Shown in pieces: positions 45,132 through 54,678 of a stretch of 64,000 nucleotides of DNA; position 1 is the stretch's first letter, and each line of letters opens with the position of its first letter. The translations under genes were made by a program, and so were the position numbers. This DNA is from Alkalihalobacillus sp. YIM B00296 (GTDB taxonomy: Bacteria; Bacillota; Bacilli; Bacillales; Fictibacillaceae). Location of the stretch: the NCBI RefSeq assembly GCF_020179385.1, contig NZ_JAIBLJ010000003.1, positions 246,492-310,491 of the forward strand. Direction: 5' to 3'. The notes below the pieces were generated by a model, which saw only the letters and a program-made list of their open reading frames with translations, was not told where the DNA came from and did no database searches.

Positions 45132-46172
45132 CTATTCTATTTGTTCAAGCCATTGCGTATATCTCAATTCCTCGATCGTTGACTGACCAATCCCGAACAT
45201 TGCCGCTTTCAGTTCGAATTCGATCCGTTCAAATTGTTCGACCATCTTCGTACGGTCATCGCCAACAGCCTGTGGTAACAGAGCACGGCCGAAACCGACC
45301 AGATCAGCTCCTAAAGCGATCGCTTTTGCTGCTTCCACCCCATTGTTCAAGCCTCCGCTTGCAATCACCTTTACAGTCATCCTGCTGCTTTTTATCCCTT
45401 CTAGACAATTTGCAGTCGGAGTTCCCCAATCATGGAAAGCATCCGCGGCTTGATATCTCATAGGGTTCTGATTCCGATATTTCTCGACTTGTATCCAGGA
45501 AGTCCCCCCAGCACCAGCCACATCAATGAAATCAACTCCCGCTTCCACAAGCCGCTTTGCTGAATGTTGATCAATCCCCATCCCTACTTCCTTCACTCCG
45601 ACTGGTATATCAAGAGCTTCCGCTACGGATCCTATCCTTTTTAGCAGGCCTGAAAAGTTTGTGTCACCTTCAGGCTGGAAGACTTCTTGCATGGCATTCA
45701 GATGCAAGACTAGACCATCCGCTTCAATCAAGTCGACTGCCCTTCTGCATTCTTCCACACCGAATCCATAATTCAACTGGACTGCACCAAGATTGGCGAG
45801 TATGGCTGCAGTCGGGGCAAACTTGCGGATTTGAAAAGTTTCAAGGGTACTTTCGGTTTCAATTGCTGCTCTCATGGAGCCGACACCGATCGCCCACCCC
45901 TTTTCTTCTGCTATTTCGGCCAGCTTTTCATTGATCCGCTTCGTTTTTTCCGTCCCACCTGTCATCGAACTAACTAAAAATGGGGCTTTCAATTCCTTGC
46001 TTAAAAATGTCGTAGACAAGTCGACTGCTTCAAAATCGAGTTCAGGGAGAGGATTATGGCGAAAACGATATTGTTCAAATCCTGTTGTATTGGCATTTTG
46101 AACAGGCTTATCCAAAGCAATATCGATATGCTCATCTTTTCTTTTCGTAGTGAATTCATTTTTATTCTTCAT
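45132..46172 (-). CDS. fni: Type 2 isopentenyl-diphosphate delta-isomerase (FMN)
   Basis: The 346-residue flavoprotein has the Idi-2 pattern: RKDEHIDIAL near 11-20, FLVSSMTGGTEKTKRIN near 71, GVGSMRAAIE near 100, NLGAVQLNYG near 128, and SGGLNNGVEAAKAIALGADL near 270-289, an FMN phosphate-binding site. It converts isopentenyl to dimethylallyl diphosphate using reduced FMN. GGGAGGAGAAGT precedes the ATG. B. subtilis has fni elsewhere, so its location here is specific to this lineage. Confidence 0.94.
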   Translation of the reverse strand: MKNKNEFTTKRKDEHIDIALDKPVQNANTTGFEQYRFRHNPLPELDFEAVDLSTTFLSKELKAPFLVSSMTGGTEKTKRINEKLAEIAEEKGWAIGVGSMRAAIETESTLETFQIRKFAPTAAILANLGAVQLNYGFGVEECRRAVDLIEADGLVLHLNAMQEVFQPEGDTNFSGLLKRIGSVAEALDIPVGVKEVGMGIDQHSAKRLVEAGVDFIDVAGAGGTSWIQVEKYRNQNPMRYQAADAFHDWGTPTANCLEGIKSSRMTVKVIASGGLNNGVEAAKAIALGADLVGFGRALLPQAVGDDRTKMVEQFERIEFELKAAMFGIGQSTIEELRYTQWLEQIE

Positions 46173-46349
46173 ACTTCTCCTCCCTTCTACTTATATATAT
46201 ATATCTTATACTGACTATATAAACTTCATTAGATTACATAATATTATTATGTATAACTTATTCTTCAACATTATTGTGACATGGCTTGATTTCATAAATT
46301 GAGTGCTTGTATAATAATGAAAGAATGAACGATAAACAGGGGTGGCAAA

Positions 46350-46778
46350 ATGTTAGAAGGATGGTTTGCGTGGTTTATCGTCTTATGGACGCTTTTTTTG
46401 ATTTCGATGTTCGCAATCGGGGGATATTTCATGTTCCGCAAATTCCTCAAAAGGCTTCCGAAAGAAGACGGTATGTCAATATTGGATTGGCAGGATCATT
46501 ATATAAAAGAAACGAAACAGATGTGGTCACCCGGACAAAAACAGTTACTTGAAGAACTAGTCGAGCCTGTTCCTGAGCTTTTCAGAGACGTTGCCAGAGA
46601 TAAAATCGCCGGAAAAATCGGGGAATTAGCCATTCAGGAGAATGTGAAGACGATTGATCAGGATTTGATAATCCGAGGCTACATCATTGCAACACCAAAA
46701 CGTGATCACAAATTCTTGATTAAAAAATTGAATCAGAAGAATATCGACATGGCCCCATATAAACAATTATTAGGCTGA
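46350..46778 (+). CDS. yneK: YneK-like DUF2621 membrane protein
   Basis: The 142-residue protein starts with a membrane helix (WFAWFIVLWTLFLISMFAIGGYFMFR region, split here into two halves around residues 4-28) and continues with a soluble helical domain, ending KKLNQKNIDMAPYKQLLG. The pattern matches YneK (DUF2621). Its function is unknown. In B. subtilis it lies beside the ccd cluster, as here, though here it converges on ccdC. AGGGGTGGCAAA precedes the ATG. Confidence 0.8.
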   Translation: MLEGWFAWFIVLWTLFLISMFAIGGYFMFRKFLKRLPKEDGMSILDWQDHYIKETKQMWSPGQKQLLEELVEPVPELFRDVARDKIAGKIGELAIQENVKTIDQDLIIRGYIIATPKRDHKFLIKKLNQKNIDMAPYKQLLG

Positions 46779-46780
46779 AC

Positions 46781-46814
46781 AGAAGGCTGATCCATCCAGG
46801 ATCAGCCTTCTTCA
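46781..46814. terminator. Bidirectional terminator between yneK and ccdC
   Basis: AGAAGGCTGATCC-ATCC-AGGATCAGCCTTCTT: long GC-rich stem with T-rich flanks. It overlaps the ccdC stop by a few bases. Confidence 0.85.
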
Positions 46815-47270
46815 ATGTACTGCTTGCAGTTTTTTGAATTTTACGTACATCGCGATACGCCATGGTGCCAGCATTCCAAATGCAAGAATGAAAAACAATC
46901 CACTCGTTTCTTCAATAGAAATATATTGGCCAAGATAAAGCTTCAACACGATTCGGAAGACCAATAATCCAAGCAGTATGAAAACAAATGCTTTTGATCT
47001 CCTCAAGTAGATTGCATTAGAACGCCGTTCAAAGGATGAAGTCCTGATCAATAAAATTGAAAAGATGACCCCCACTGCAAAGGCTTCTAATGCTTCACTC
47101 AAGGATACTCGTGCGGGAGGATAAAGGAACATCAAAAATCCTGTCGACATGAATAGGGGCGGCAATATTATTTTTCTGATGGAAGCAGGCTTTCGTGCAG
47201 CCCTAATCCGTATGAACAATACCGCACATGCCATAAGAATAGCGAAAATACTACTAACAATTACCCACAC
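46812..47270 (-). CDS. ccdC: CcdC-like membrane protein (YneJ)
   Basis: The 152-residue protein has four or five hydrophobic helices with the opening VIVSSIFAILMACAVLFIRIRAAR, and RKIILPPLFMSTGFLMFLYP near residues 33-52. This corresponds to CcdC of the ccd locus for cytochrome c maturation in B. subtilis, where its loss has little effect. A GTG start follows GGAAGGGAAGTATT. It is preceded by an orphan mrpB rather than ccdB, which is missing here. Confidence 0.85.
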   Translation of the reverse strand: MWVIVSSIFAILMACAVLFIRIRAARKPASIRKIILPPLFMSTGFLMFLYPPARVSLSEALEAFAVGVIFSILLIRTSSFERRSNAIYLRRSKAFVFILLGLLVFRIVLKLYLGQYISIEETSGLFFILAFGMLAPWRIAMYVKFKKLQAVH

Positions 47271-47294
47271 AATACTTACTTCCCTTCCAAAAAC

Positions 47295-47720
47295 CTAACC
47301 ACGGTCTTCAGCAATCGTCAGTATGATCGTCATCGTCACACCAATGACCGTCAAGTAAACACCAAGGTCAAAAAACACGGCAGTCGCAAGCTCTGTCTTA
47401 CCTAATAACGGGAGATGGAAGTAGCCGAATGTATGACTCAAAAACGGCTGATTGAAAACAAAAGACCCAACTCCGGTCAAAAAAGCTATCAAAAGTCCTG
47501 CACCGATAAAATAACGGAAATTCACTCTTAAGATCTTGTTAATCGTTTTCAAACCGAATGAAATGTACAACAGGATGAATGCCCCGGCTGCCATCAAGCC
47601 TCCAATGAATCCTCCCCCTGGAGCATTATGTCCCGCCAAAAACAAATTGACTGAAAAAGCCAATATAACGAAGACGATGATAGCAGAAGTCGTCTTTAAG
47701 ATAATATCATTTGATCGCAT
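47295..47720 (-). CDS. Orphan MrpB/MnhB-type antiporter subunit
   Basis: The 141-residue protein has four membrane helices and matches MrpB well: FLAGHNAPGGGFIGGLMAAG near residues 28-47, GAGLLIAFLTGVGSFVF, and LPLLGKTELATAVFFDLGVY. MrpB normally works only inside the seven-subunit Mrp Na+/H+ antiporter (mrpA-G). Here no other mrp gene is near; it sits between ccdA and ccdC. It may serve a remote Mrp complex or have a separate role. AGAAGTGGGAAG precedes the ATG. Confidence 0.88.
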   Translation of the reverse strand: MRSNDIILKTTSAIIVFVILAFSVNLFLAGHNAPGGGFIGGLMAAGAFILLYISFGLKTINKILRVNFRYFIGAGLLIAFLTGVGSFVFNQPFLSHTFGYFHLPLLGKTELATAVFFDLGVYLTVIGVTMTIILTIAEDRG

Positions 47721-47936
47721 CTTCCCACTTCTATCCCTTCTATGTTATGTATGATTACTGTATACAAATCCATACATCGTTTTGCCACCGATTAAGATAC
47801 GGCACCTGCTAAGAATGCCATCTCCTATGAAAATCCGGTATTAGGTACGTCTTGTAACAGGAATTTCAGCCTTTCTCATCCGTTGAAGTCCTAGTATCCC
47901 CTTTAACGATATAACAAACCGTAAATCAAGGTCAAA

Positions 47937-47970
47937 TTAAAAGGGTGATCGCTTTTTCGGCAATCATCCC
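47937..47970 (-). terminator. Intrinsic terminator of ccdA
   Basis: Minus-strand AGGGATGATTGC pairs with GCGATCACCCTTTT. The rest of the 260-bp gap before mrpB has no gene. Confidence 0.75.
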
Positions 47971-47980
47971 TGTACTCGTA

Positions 47981-48694
47981 TTAAAATCCATAAAATCCAT
48001 TAAAAAAGCGGTTTGCGAGAAAGGATGTCAATTTCGTCATCCAATCAAAATATAGGAACACACCCATGAAGATCATGATTGCGCCACCTGCCTGCATCAC
48101 TCTTCGGCTATGTCTCTTAATCCAACTCATCTGCCCCATGAAGAAGGACATGATAAAGAATGGAATGGAAAAACCGAGTACATATGCCATCATATAAAAC
48201 ATCGCCTGGCCCGGGTTGGTTGCCGCTAAATAGATGACACCAGATAAAATCGGGCCCGTACACGGCGTCCATCCTGCCGCAAATCCCATACCGATCCCTG
48301 CTGAGCCAAGATATCCAGCAGGACGTTTTTGGAACTTGAAGCGTCGTTCTTTCATCAGAAAGTCTGGCTTGAGCACACCGAGTACAACTAAACCGAAGAT
48401 GACAATCAGAATCGCACCGATTTGCCGGATCATGTCTTTATATTGGAAAAAAAACGTCCCGAACCAGGAAGTACTTAACCCCAAAAAAATGAAGATGCTT
48501 GAAAAACCTACTAGAAACAGTGCCGTATGCAAAATTGCACGCTTTCTGAGCATCCCTTTTTCTTCCTTCAGTTCGTGTATGGAAACCCCTGTTATATAGG
48601 ACAAAAAAGCTGGATATAACGGGAGACAACATGGTGAAATGAAAGAAAGGAAACCAGCACCTAAAGCTAGAAGTACATTTATATCAGCGGCCAT
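47981..48694 (-). CDS. ccdA: Cytochrome c-type biogenesis protein CcdA
   Basis: The 237-residue protein has six membrane helices with the two redox cysteines of the CcdA/DsbD family: SPCCLPLYPAFLSYITG near residues 19-35 and GWTPCTGPILSGV near 142-154. It carries electrons from cytosolic thioredoxin across the membrane to reduce apocytochrome c and spore thiol-disulfide partners. GAGGGGTTGAGGTA precedes the ATG. Its place in the yne region matches B. subtilis. Confidence 0.94.
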   Translation of the reverse strand: MAADINVLLALGAGFLSFISPCCLPLYPAFLSYITGVSIHELKEEKGMLRKRAILHTALFLVGFSSIFIFLGLSTSWFGTFFFQYKDMIRQIGAILIVIFGLVVLGVLKPDFLMKERRFKFQKRPAGYLGSAGIGMGFAAGWTPCTGPILSGVIYLAATNPGQAMFYMMAYVLGFSIPFFIMSFFMGQMSWIKRHSRRVMQAGGAIMIFMGVFLYFDWMTKLTSFLANRFFNGFYGF

Positions 48695-48735
48695 TACCTC
48701 AACCCCTCATCCGCATTTAACAATCTTCCTATAGT

Positions 48736-49626
48736 TTACTCTGAAGAGTTGACGGGTTCAACAGGAGCACCTAAATATTCTTCAAGTGTCAGATTTTGTT
48801 CATGAATCCGAGTCGCGTGTTCCTTGCCGACATAACGTAAATGCCAGGGTTCATATTGATAACCTGTGATTTCTTCCTTTCCTTTCGGATAACGGATAAT
48901 GAAACCGTATTTAGGGGCATTGTCCTTCACCCATTTACCTGCCGTCGTCTCCCCGAACTCCTCGATCAATTGGAAACTGGCCTCAGGGGAAGTCACATCC
49001 ATTGTCAGCCCGGTTTGATGCTCACTTTGCCCCGCACGTGCACTATATTTATTCGCTTCTTCCTGGCCATTTGATTCTGCATTCGATGCAAAAATCACTT
49101 TTTGAGTGGAATAAGAACGGTATCCGGATTGTGCCAATAAAGGAATGTCATCTTTTTCAGCTTGAGCGAATAAATCTTCAATCGCATCAGCGGCAGCCTG
49201 TTGCATCTGTTTTTTCGGATGATCCCCCTCAAAAGCGAAAGGAATGTCTGGAATTGTCAATGTTTCCGGAACAAAGTCTTCTGGCAGGTTCCGCTCTTTA
49301 TTGACTAATACCAAAGGATCCATTACATTCGTTACGATCTTTTCGCCTTCTGCATTCACTTCCACCGTTTCTTCAGGCGCAGGCAGATCAGGTCCTTTGT
49401 CAGCTTCTTTTTCTTTATCTGAATCTTTTTCTGAATCTTTTTCTCGATTTTGTTCCTGATCATTTTGGTTTTGCTCTTTGTTTTCGTCCTTGTTAACCTC
49501 GGACAGTTGGTCTGAAGGCTGTTCTTCTGTTTGGTCGTCTTTCGAAAAAGGATTTGGGATAGACGAACAACCTGACAACAATAATGAACAACTCGTAAAA
49601 CTGATTAGTATAGTACGTAATTTCAT
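48736..49626 (-). CDS. VanY/YodJ-type D-alanyl-D-alanine carboxypeptidase lipoprotein (M15B)
   Basis: The 296-residue protein starts at ATG 49626 (after AAGGGTGAAACC). The lipoprotein signal ends in LLLSGCSS. A Lys/Glu/Asp/Gln-rich linker follows. The catalytic domain has SGYRSYSTQ near 176, SEHQTGLTMDVTS near 207-219 and YEPWHLRYVG near 263, giving the zinc ligands His, Asp and His. It should trim the last D-Ala from peptidoglycan stem peptides on the outer membrane face. It lies between ccdA and a TVP38-type gene. Confidence 0.9.
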   Translation of the reverse strand: MKLRTILISFTSCSLLLSGCSSIPNPFSKDDQTEEQPSDQLSEVNKDENKEQNQNDQEQNREKDSEKDSDKEKEADKGPDLPAPEETVEVNAEGEKIVTNVMDPLVLVNKERNLPEDFVPETLTIPDIPFAFEGDHPKKQMQQAAADAIEDLFAQAEKDDIPLLAQSGYRSYSTQKVIFASNAESNGQEEANKYSARAGQSEHQTGLTMDVTSPEASFQLIEEFGETTAGKWVKDNAPKYGFIIRYPKGKEEITGYQYEPWHLRYVGKEHATRIHEQNLTLEEYLGAPVEPVNSSE

Positions 49627-49645
49627 GGTTTCACCCTTCATATCT

Positions 49646-50197
49646 TCAATTCTGTTTTTTTAACATGGTTATGAGGCTATAGAGAAACGCTATACTAACC
49701 CCCATTAAAATCATTTTCCCAAGAAAGTTCCACTCAAGGACTTGATGGACCGCTAAGGCTTCTAAAACCAATGCTGGAAACTTTCCTATCGTACTAGCGA
49801 TAAAAAAAGTCCATAATGAAACAATGCCGATAGCCGCGAAAAAAGTGACCACTCCTGATGGCATGAACGGCATGATCCGCAGTGCAAAAATAAAAAGGAA
49901 CGCTTTCTTTCCCTTTAACTCGATCAATTGTTTAGCTTTCGAATACCCTTCTAATTTTGCTCGGGAATACTTTCTGAATCCTGCCCGGTATAGAACGAAA
50001 GCGACAAGCGCACCGATCGCTTCCCCTGCAAAAGAAAGAGCTGTTCCCCAATAAAACCCGAAAAAATAAATATTAGCCGCCGTCAAAAAGTAGCTTGGAA
50101 AAACGCCGGATATTCCGATCAGTATATTCAAGCCTATGCTGATTAGAACGGCAAGTTGAGGGTAATCTCGAAACAAACTGATGATTGTATCACCCAT
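49646..50197 (-). CDS. TVP38/TMEM64 (DedA-like SNARE-associated) membrane protein
   Basis: The 183-residue protein has five or six hydrophobic helices. FYWGTALSFAGEAIGALVAF near residues 47-66 and the ALRIMPFMPSGVVTFFAAI segment near 105-123 are the re-entrant DedA/VTT-domain signature. Family members are thought to act in lipid flipping or transport with proton coupling. GGGAGAGAGGGTA precedes the ATG. It converges with no neighbour and is followed by the VanY-like gene 20 bases later, likely one transcript. Confidence 0.85.
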   Translation of the reverse strand: MGDTIISLFRDYPQLAVLISIGLNILIGISGVFPSYFLTAANIYFFGFYWGTALSFAGEAIGALVAFVLYRAGFRKYSRAKLEGYSKAKQLIELKGKKAFLFIFALRIMPFMPSGVVTFFAAIGIVSLWTFFIASTIGKFPALVLEALAVHQVLEWNFLGKMILMGVSIAFLYSLITMLKKQN

Positions 50198-50289
50198 TAC
50201 CCTCTCTCCCTACATTCTTTGATTCAATTTATTAGACGACTCATTCTTAAAAACGTTCCGCTTGAATGAAACAATTTAAGGATGATCGA

Positions 50290-51354
50290 TCAACAATAAG
50301 AATGAGTCTGTATGTCTTCAATCGTATCTTTCACCATTTTGATGCCCTGATCAAAATTACCGATATCCAATTCAATGACAGAGGACCGATAGCGATCAGC
50401 TGCAAAATTATACTTTGGGTCATAGTAGGAATTTAATAATAATCGGACCACATTTTCATAGTCACCGTCATGATAGGATTGGAGAATAATCTCATAAACA
50501 TCTGTCTTGATGCGTTTTTTCAATTGATGCAGGGCTTCACCGATCTCATCATGGTATACTTCCGGCTGGTATGTTTCACAAATCGATTGGACTCTTCGCT
50601 CAAATGGATAGTTGATATGGATACGCGTGCCAGTCTCCTTACCTTCCAGGATCCAATCGGGAATAACAACTCTGCCAATTCGTTTACTTTCAGATTCAAT
50701 GATATAATAGGATGCTTGTTCAATTTCTTGTAGACGCTTGAGCAGATCACGTTCAAACTGTTTTTGTGACCGCCCTTCCTTACCGATTCTTCCGAAAATG
50801 GATCCACGATGACCTGCCAGAAGCTCGAGGTTGATGACGGGATACCCCTCTTCTTGGAGGACTTCCAAAATATCCGTTTTCCTCGTGCCAGTAAGTCCTT
50901 CCAATACGATGAACGGCTTCGACATCTTAGAAAAATATTCAAGGCCTGCCATAATATATTGACGATAAGAACGTATTCCCCCGATTAGCTGATAGCAATC
51001 TACTCCCATTAACTTCATGACGGTTGCAAAGCTACTGCTTCTCATACCGCCACGGGCGCAATAAATCAAGAATGGTTTATCGTCTTTCTGTGATCGGTCT
51101 TTCAAAGTTTCAACCATTTTGACGAGCTTTGGTGAAACGATTGAAAGTCCAAGGATCTTCGCCTCATCTTTACCAATCTGCTTATAGGTCGTACCAACTA
51201 TTTCCCTCTCTTCATTGGTAAAGAGAGGTACATTAGTTGCACCTTCAACATGAAACGCTTGAAACTCATTCGGGGATCGTACATCGATTACATGAAAATC
51301 TGATAGATTGATCGACTCAATAGAAACAATTGGTACTGATCTACTTTCTGACAT
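50290..51354 (-). CDS. mnmH: tRNA 2-selenouridine synthase MnmH (SelU/YbbB)
   Basis: The 354-residue protein has an N-terminal rhodanese domain (residues 10-130) with active-site YCARGGMRSSS near 99 and a C-terminal P-loop domain starting VLEGLTGTRKTDIL near 155. It exchanges the 2-thio group of mnm5s2U34 in tRNA for selenium with selenophosphate from SelD, via a geranylated intermediate. GGAATTGATAGT precedes the ATG. This is a second use of selenium besides Sec. It lies 13 kb from selD, among conserved yne genes. Confidence 0.95.
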   Translation of the reverse strand: MSESRSVPIVSIESINLSDFHVIDVRSPNEFQAFHVEGATNVPLFTNEEREIVGTTYKQIGKDEAKILGLSIVSPKLVKMVETLKDRSQKDDKPFLIYCARGGMRSSSFATVMKLMGVDCYQLIGGIRSYRQYIMAGLEYFSKMSKPFIVLEGLTGTRKTDILEVLQEEGYPVINLELLAGHRGSIFGRIGKEGRSQKQFERDLLKRLQEIEQASYYIIESESKRIGRVVIPDWILEGKETGTRIHINYPFERRVQSICETYQPEVYHDEIGEALHQLKKRIKTDVYEIILQSYHDGDYENVVRLLLNSYYDPKYNFAADRYRSSVIELDIGNFDQGIKMVKDTIEDIQTHSYC

Positions 51355-51474
51355 ACTATCAATTCCTTTTCTGACTATTCAAATCGTACCTGTATCAATT
51401 TATATCCGTCAAGGTATATCCAACTTAATTCATCAGTTCGTCATTTTTACTATTATAACCGATATGAAATCATT

Positions 51475-51502
51475 TAAAAAAGCACCCATCAATTGAGTGC
51501 TT
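51475..51502 (-). terminator. Intrinsic terminator of yneF
   Basis: Minus-strand AAGCACTC-AATTGA-TGGGTGCTTTTTT, with T6 after the stem. Confidence 0.8.
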
Positions 51503-51511
51503 GTCCACCAT

Positions 51512-51727
51512 CTATTTCATCTGTTTTTGCATTGCTTGCATCATCTGATTTATCTTCTTTTGGGACGGTTTTTGCCCCATCTGCATCATCATCACGCGTA
51601 ACATGTTTTCATTAATCGGTGGGTTCTTCTTAAGATAACTCATCATATATTTGCGGGCAATAAAAAATCCAAGCGCAGCACCAGCGAGCAACGCGATAAA
51701 GCCCACAAGAAAATACATCCAATCCAT
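51512..51727 (-). CDS. yneF: YneF/UPF0154 small membrane protein
   Basis: The 71-residue protein has one N-terminal membrane helix ([21 protein letters not shown]) and a basic tail [20 protein letters not shown] then [12 protein letters not shown]. This is the clear UPF0154 signature. Function is unknown; the family is very widely conserved in Bacilli. It lies downstream of sirA, the same order as in B. subtilis. AGAAGGGAGAAG precedes the start ATG. Confidence 0.93.
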   Translation of the reverse strand: MDWMYFLVGFIALLAGAALGFFIARKYMMSYLKKNPPINENMLRVMMMQMGQKPSQKKINQMMQAMQKQMK

Positions 51728-51829
51728 GCTAAAACTTCTCCCTTCTGGTTGTCTAGAACTAGTGTACTATAAATGCTATTTCAAACTCAATATTTGGACT
51801 ATAATTTTTTCTGGAATTAAACGTTTTTA

Positions 51830-52279
51830 TCAGCACTCTATGATGAAATGGGGTTGTTTGATCGGACTTAGCCAACCGATGCTGTTTCCATCCAGATCGA
51901 CTGCTAAAAAGGAGTTTTCAATTTTCCTTAAATGCTCGAAAACCAATGTTTCAGCTTCGAAGCTTCCTGTTGAAACAAGAGTCAGCTTCCTCCCCCTATT
52001 GGTTACAACCGCCCTGCTTCCTGTAGAATAGATCGTCATCTGCTGCTCTTTATTTTTAATCTTGAAACCTTTCCTTATCGAATCGATCTTGTTCATATGA
52101 TAATCGAATACGTGATAAGGAATCGAACGGGTAATATATTTATATTGTCGTTCAATGATATCAACTAGTGATGGGACAGGGTGTGCAGCCTCCATAAAGA
52201 AATGATAGAGTACCTGTTCACGGCCAAAATAATGGGAAGCAACTTCATTTTCAATCAAATAAATATCATAGTTTCGCAC
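51830..52279 (-). CDS. sirA: SirA-like sporulation inhibitor of replication
   Basis: The 149-residue protein starts at GTG 52279 right after AGGAGGGAATCG. The longer frame to 52345 lacks a signal. The opening NYDIYLIENEVASHYFGRE and the C-terminal SFEAETLVFEHLRKI...SFLAVDLDGNSIGWLSP follow B. subtilis SirA (YneE), which binds DnaA domain I at the start of sporulation and blocks re-initiation. It lies between tkt and yneF, as in B. subtilis. Confidence 0.88.
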   Translation of the reverse strand: MRNYDIYLIENEVASHYFGREQVLYHFFMEAAHPVPSLVDIIERQYKYITRSIPYHVFDYHMNKIDSIRKGFKIKNKEQQMTIYSTGSRAVVTNRGRKLTLVSTGSFEAETLVFEHLRKIENSFLAVDLDGNSIGWLSPIKQPHFIIEC

Positions 52280-52395
52280 CGATTCCCTCCTATTACCACT
52301 CCTTATCCATTCAGTATATCGAAGCGATGTGAGTAGTGGTGTCAATCGATGTAGGATGTCAATGACTAGTTTTGTCGAATAGGAATTATTCGCCC

Positions 52396-52430
52396 CAAAA
52401 ATGCACCAAGTCAGATGACTTGGTGCAAAG
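52396..52430 (-). terminator. Intrinsic terminator of tkt
   Basis: Minus-strand TTTGCACCAAGTCA pairs with TGACTTGGTGCA around TC, followed by T5. Confidence 0.9.
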
Positions 52431-52443
52431 GATTTAATTTACA

Positions 52444-54441
52444 TTATTGATTCAATAGGTCTTTCACTTTCGCGACGACGTTTTCCACAGTGAAACCATA
52501 TTCCTTGATTACTCTTTCCCCAGGTGCAGAAGCTCCGAAACGATCAATTGCCAGGATATCCCCTTCATCCCCAGTATATTTATGCCAGCCATGAGAAGCT
52601 CCCATTTCAATGGCAAGGCGCTTTTTGATCGCCTTAGGAATGACGCTTTCCTTATAATCCTGTGGTTGTTCTTCAAACCGATCCCAGGAAGGCATACTTA
52701 CAACTGTAACATTGATTCCATCTTTCTCAAGCGCAGCTTTCGCATCTACCGCAAGGGGAACCTCTGAACCTGTAGCAAGTAACAGGGCATCTGCAGGACC
52801 TTCACTTGCAGGTGCAACAACATAAGCACCTTTACGAACACCGTCTTCATTGGATCCTTTCAATGTTGGAACACCTTGTCTTGTAAGTACAAGTGCAGTC
52901 GGTTTTGATTGACTTTCAAGGGCAAGCTTCCATGCTGCAACAGCCTCGTTGCCATCCGCGGGACGGATAATGCTGAGATTCGGCATCGCACGTAATGAAG
53001 AAAGCTGCTCAACTGGCTCGTGAGTAGGTCCGTCTTCTCCAACCGCGATGGAATCGTGGGTAAGTACATAGGTTACAGGTAATCCCATCAGTGCTGATAG
53101 TCTCATTGCAGGGCGAAGGTAATCTGAGAAAACGAAAAAGGTTCCGCCATATACCTTCAATCCACCGTGCAACTGCATTCCGTTAAGCGCTGCCGCCATT
53201 GCAAATTCACGTACACCGAACCAGATGTTACGGCCGCTGTAATCATTCCGGGAGAATGTCCCCTTATCCTTCATCATTGTCTTATTCGATCCAGCTAAGT
53301 CTGCAGACCCGCCGAAGAATTGAGGTACGCGGTTTGCGATTGTATTCAGCGCTTCACCGGATGAAGCACGTGTTGCAAGCTTGTCTTCCCCTGCAACATA
53401 TTGAGGTAACTCTGCATCCCAACCTTCAGGCAACTCACCATTGATCGCCTTTGATAATTGTTCTGCAAGCTCAGGGTGTTTTTGTTGATAGGATTCGAAG
53501 AAGTCGTTCCATTGTTTTTCTTTCTGAGCACCTTCCTCTTTCAGTTGCTTGAAGTGGTCTCTAACCTCATTTGGAACATGGAAATCCTCTTCGAAAGTCC
53601 ACTTATACGCTTCCTTCGTTAACCTGATTTCATCTGCTCCAAGCGGTGCCCCGTGCGAAGCAGATTTTCCTGATTTATTAGGCGACCCATGGCCGATAAT
53701 GGTTTTCACTTCAATCAAGGTTGGACGTTCCGTGTTTGCTTTTGCTTCGGCGATTGCCTTGTCCAACGTATCAAAATCTGTTCCTTCTTCAACATATATT
53801 ACTTGCCAGCCATAAGCTTCAAATCGATCTTTCACACTTTCAGAGAATGACATATGAAGATCCCCATCCAGTGAAATATCGTTGGAATCATACATGACGA
53901 TCAAACGTCCAAGACGGAGGTGTCCTGCAAGAGAAGCAGCTTCAGCAGAAACGCCTTCCATCAAGTCACCATCTCCACAAATGCTGTAGGTAAAATGATC
54001 GATAACATTAAAATCATCACGGTTATATGTAGCCGCTAAGTGACGTTCTGCCATCGCCATACCAACTGCCATCGCGATTCCTTGTCCGAGCGGTCCGGTT
54101 GTCGCTTCAACACCTGGGGTATCTCCATGTTCGGGGTGTCCTGGTGTCTTGCTTCCCCATTGGCGGAAATTCTTCAAATCATCTAATGATACGTCGTATC
54201 CGAATAGATGCAACAGACTATATAAAAGCATGGATCCATGACCTGCTGATAAAACGAAGCGGTCTCTATTGAACCAATCAGGGTTTGAAGGGTTATGGTT
54301 CATATGCTTACTCCATAATGCATAGGCCATTGGCGCAGCGCCCATTGGCATACCTGGATGTCCAGAATTCGCTTTCTCTACACTATCGATTGAGAGTGTA
54401 CGAATTGTGTTAATTGATAATTGCTCAATTGAAGTTGACAC
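52444..54441 (-). CDS. tkt: Transketolase
   Basis: The 665-residue thiamine-diphosphate enzyme shows [20 protein letters not shown] near residue 63, [20 protein letters not shown] near 110, the cofactor-binding [19 protein letters not shown] near 155 and the C-terminal-domain [20 protein letters not shown] near 460. It moves two-carbon units between sugar phosphates in the pentose phosphate pathway. AGAAAGGATGAATC precedes the ATG. Order with ynzC on one side and sirA on the other matches B. subtilis. Confidence 0.96.
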   Translation of the reverse strand: MSTSIEQLSINTIRTLSIDSVEKANSGHPGMPMGAAPMAYALWSKHMNHNPSNPDWFNRDRFVLSAGHGSMLLYSLLHLFGYDVSLDDLKNFRQWGSKTPGHPEHGDTPGVEATTGPLGQGIAMAVGMAMAERHLAATYNRDDFNVIDHFTYSICGDGDLMEGVSAEAASLAGHLRLGRLIVMYDSNDISLDGDLHMSFSESVKDRFEAYGWQVIYVEEGTDFDTLDKAIAEAKANTERPTLIEVKTIIGHGSPNKSGKSASHGAPLGADEIRLTKEAYKWTFEEDFHVPNEVRDHFKQLKEEGAQKEKQWNDFFESYQQKHPELAEQLSKAINGELPEGWDAELPQYVAGEDKLATRASSGEALNTIANRVPQFFGGSADLAGSNKTMMKDKGTFSRNDYSGRNIWFGVREFAMAAALNGMQLHGGLKVYGGTFFVFSDYLRPAMRLSALMGLPVTYVLTHDSIAVGEDGPTHEPVEQLSSLRAMPNLSIIRPADGNEAVAAWKLALESQSKPTALVLTRQGVPTLKGSNEDGVRKGAYVVAPASEGPADALLLATGSEVPLAVDAKAALEKDGINVTVVSMPSWDRFEEQPQDYKESVIPKAIKKRLAIEMGASHGWHKYTGDEGDILAIDRFGASAPGERVIKEYGFTVENVVAKVKDLLNQ

Positions 54442-54624
54442 GACGATTCATCCTTTCTTATTACACCATTATTCTTTCATTCCTATACCATGATATACTC
54501 TCTCTTCAAAATTCACAAGACTGGCAGCTATACACCTTGAAATTTCAAAATAATACAGAATTTACAGACCATTTTATAGCGTACCTACAATTATAACTTC
54601 TTAAGGGGCTAAGGTTTTACAAAA

Positions 54625-54669
54625 TAAAAATGCCTCTACCAACTGTTGTGGTACAGGCATCATTTTTTT
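54625..54669 (-). terminator. Intrinsic terminator of the YneR-like gene
   Basis: AAAAATGCCT...ACCA and TGGT...AGGCATCATTTTTTT make a bidirectional hairpin just beyond the stop of the 54679 gene. Confidence 0.8.
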
Positions 54670-54678
54670 GTATCAAAT

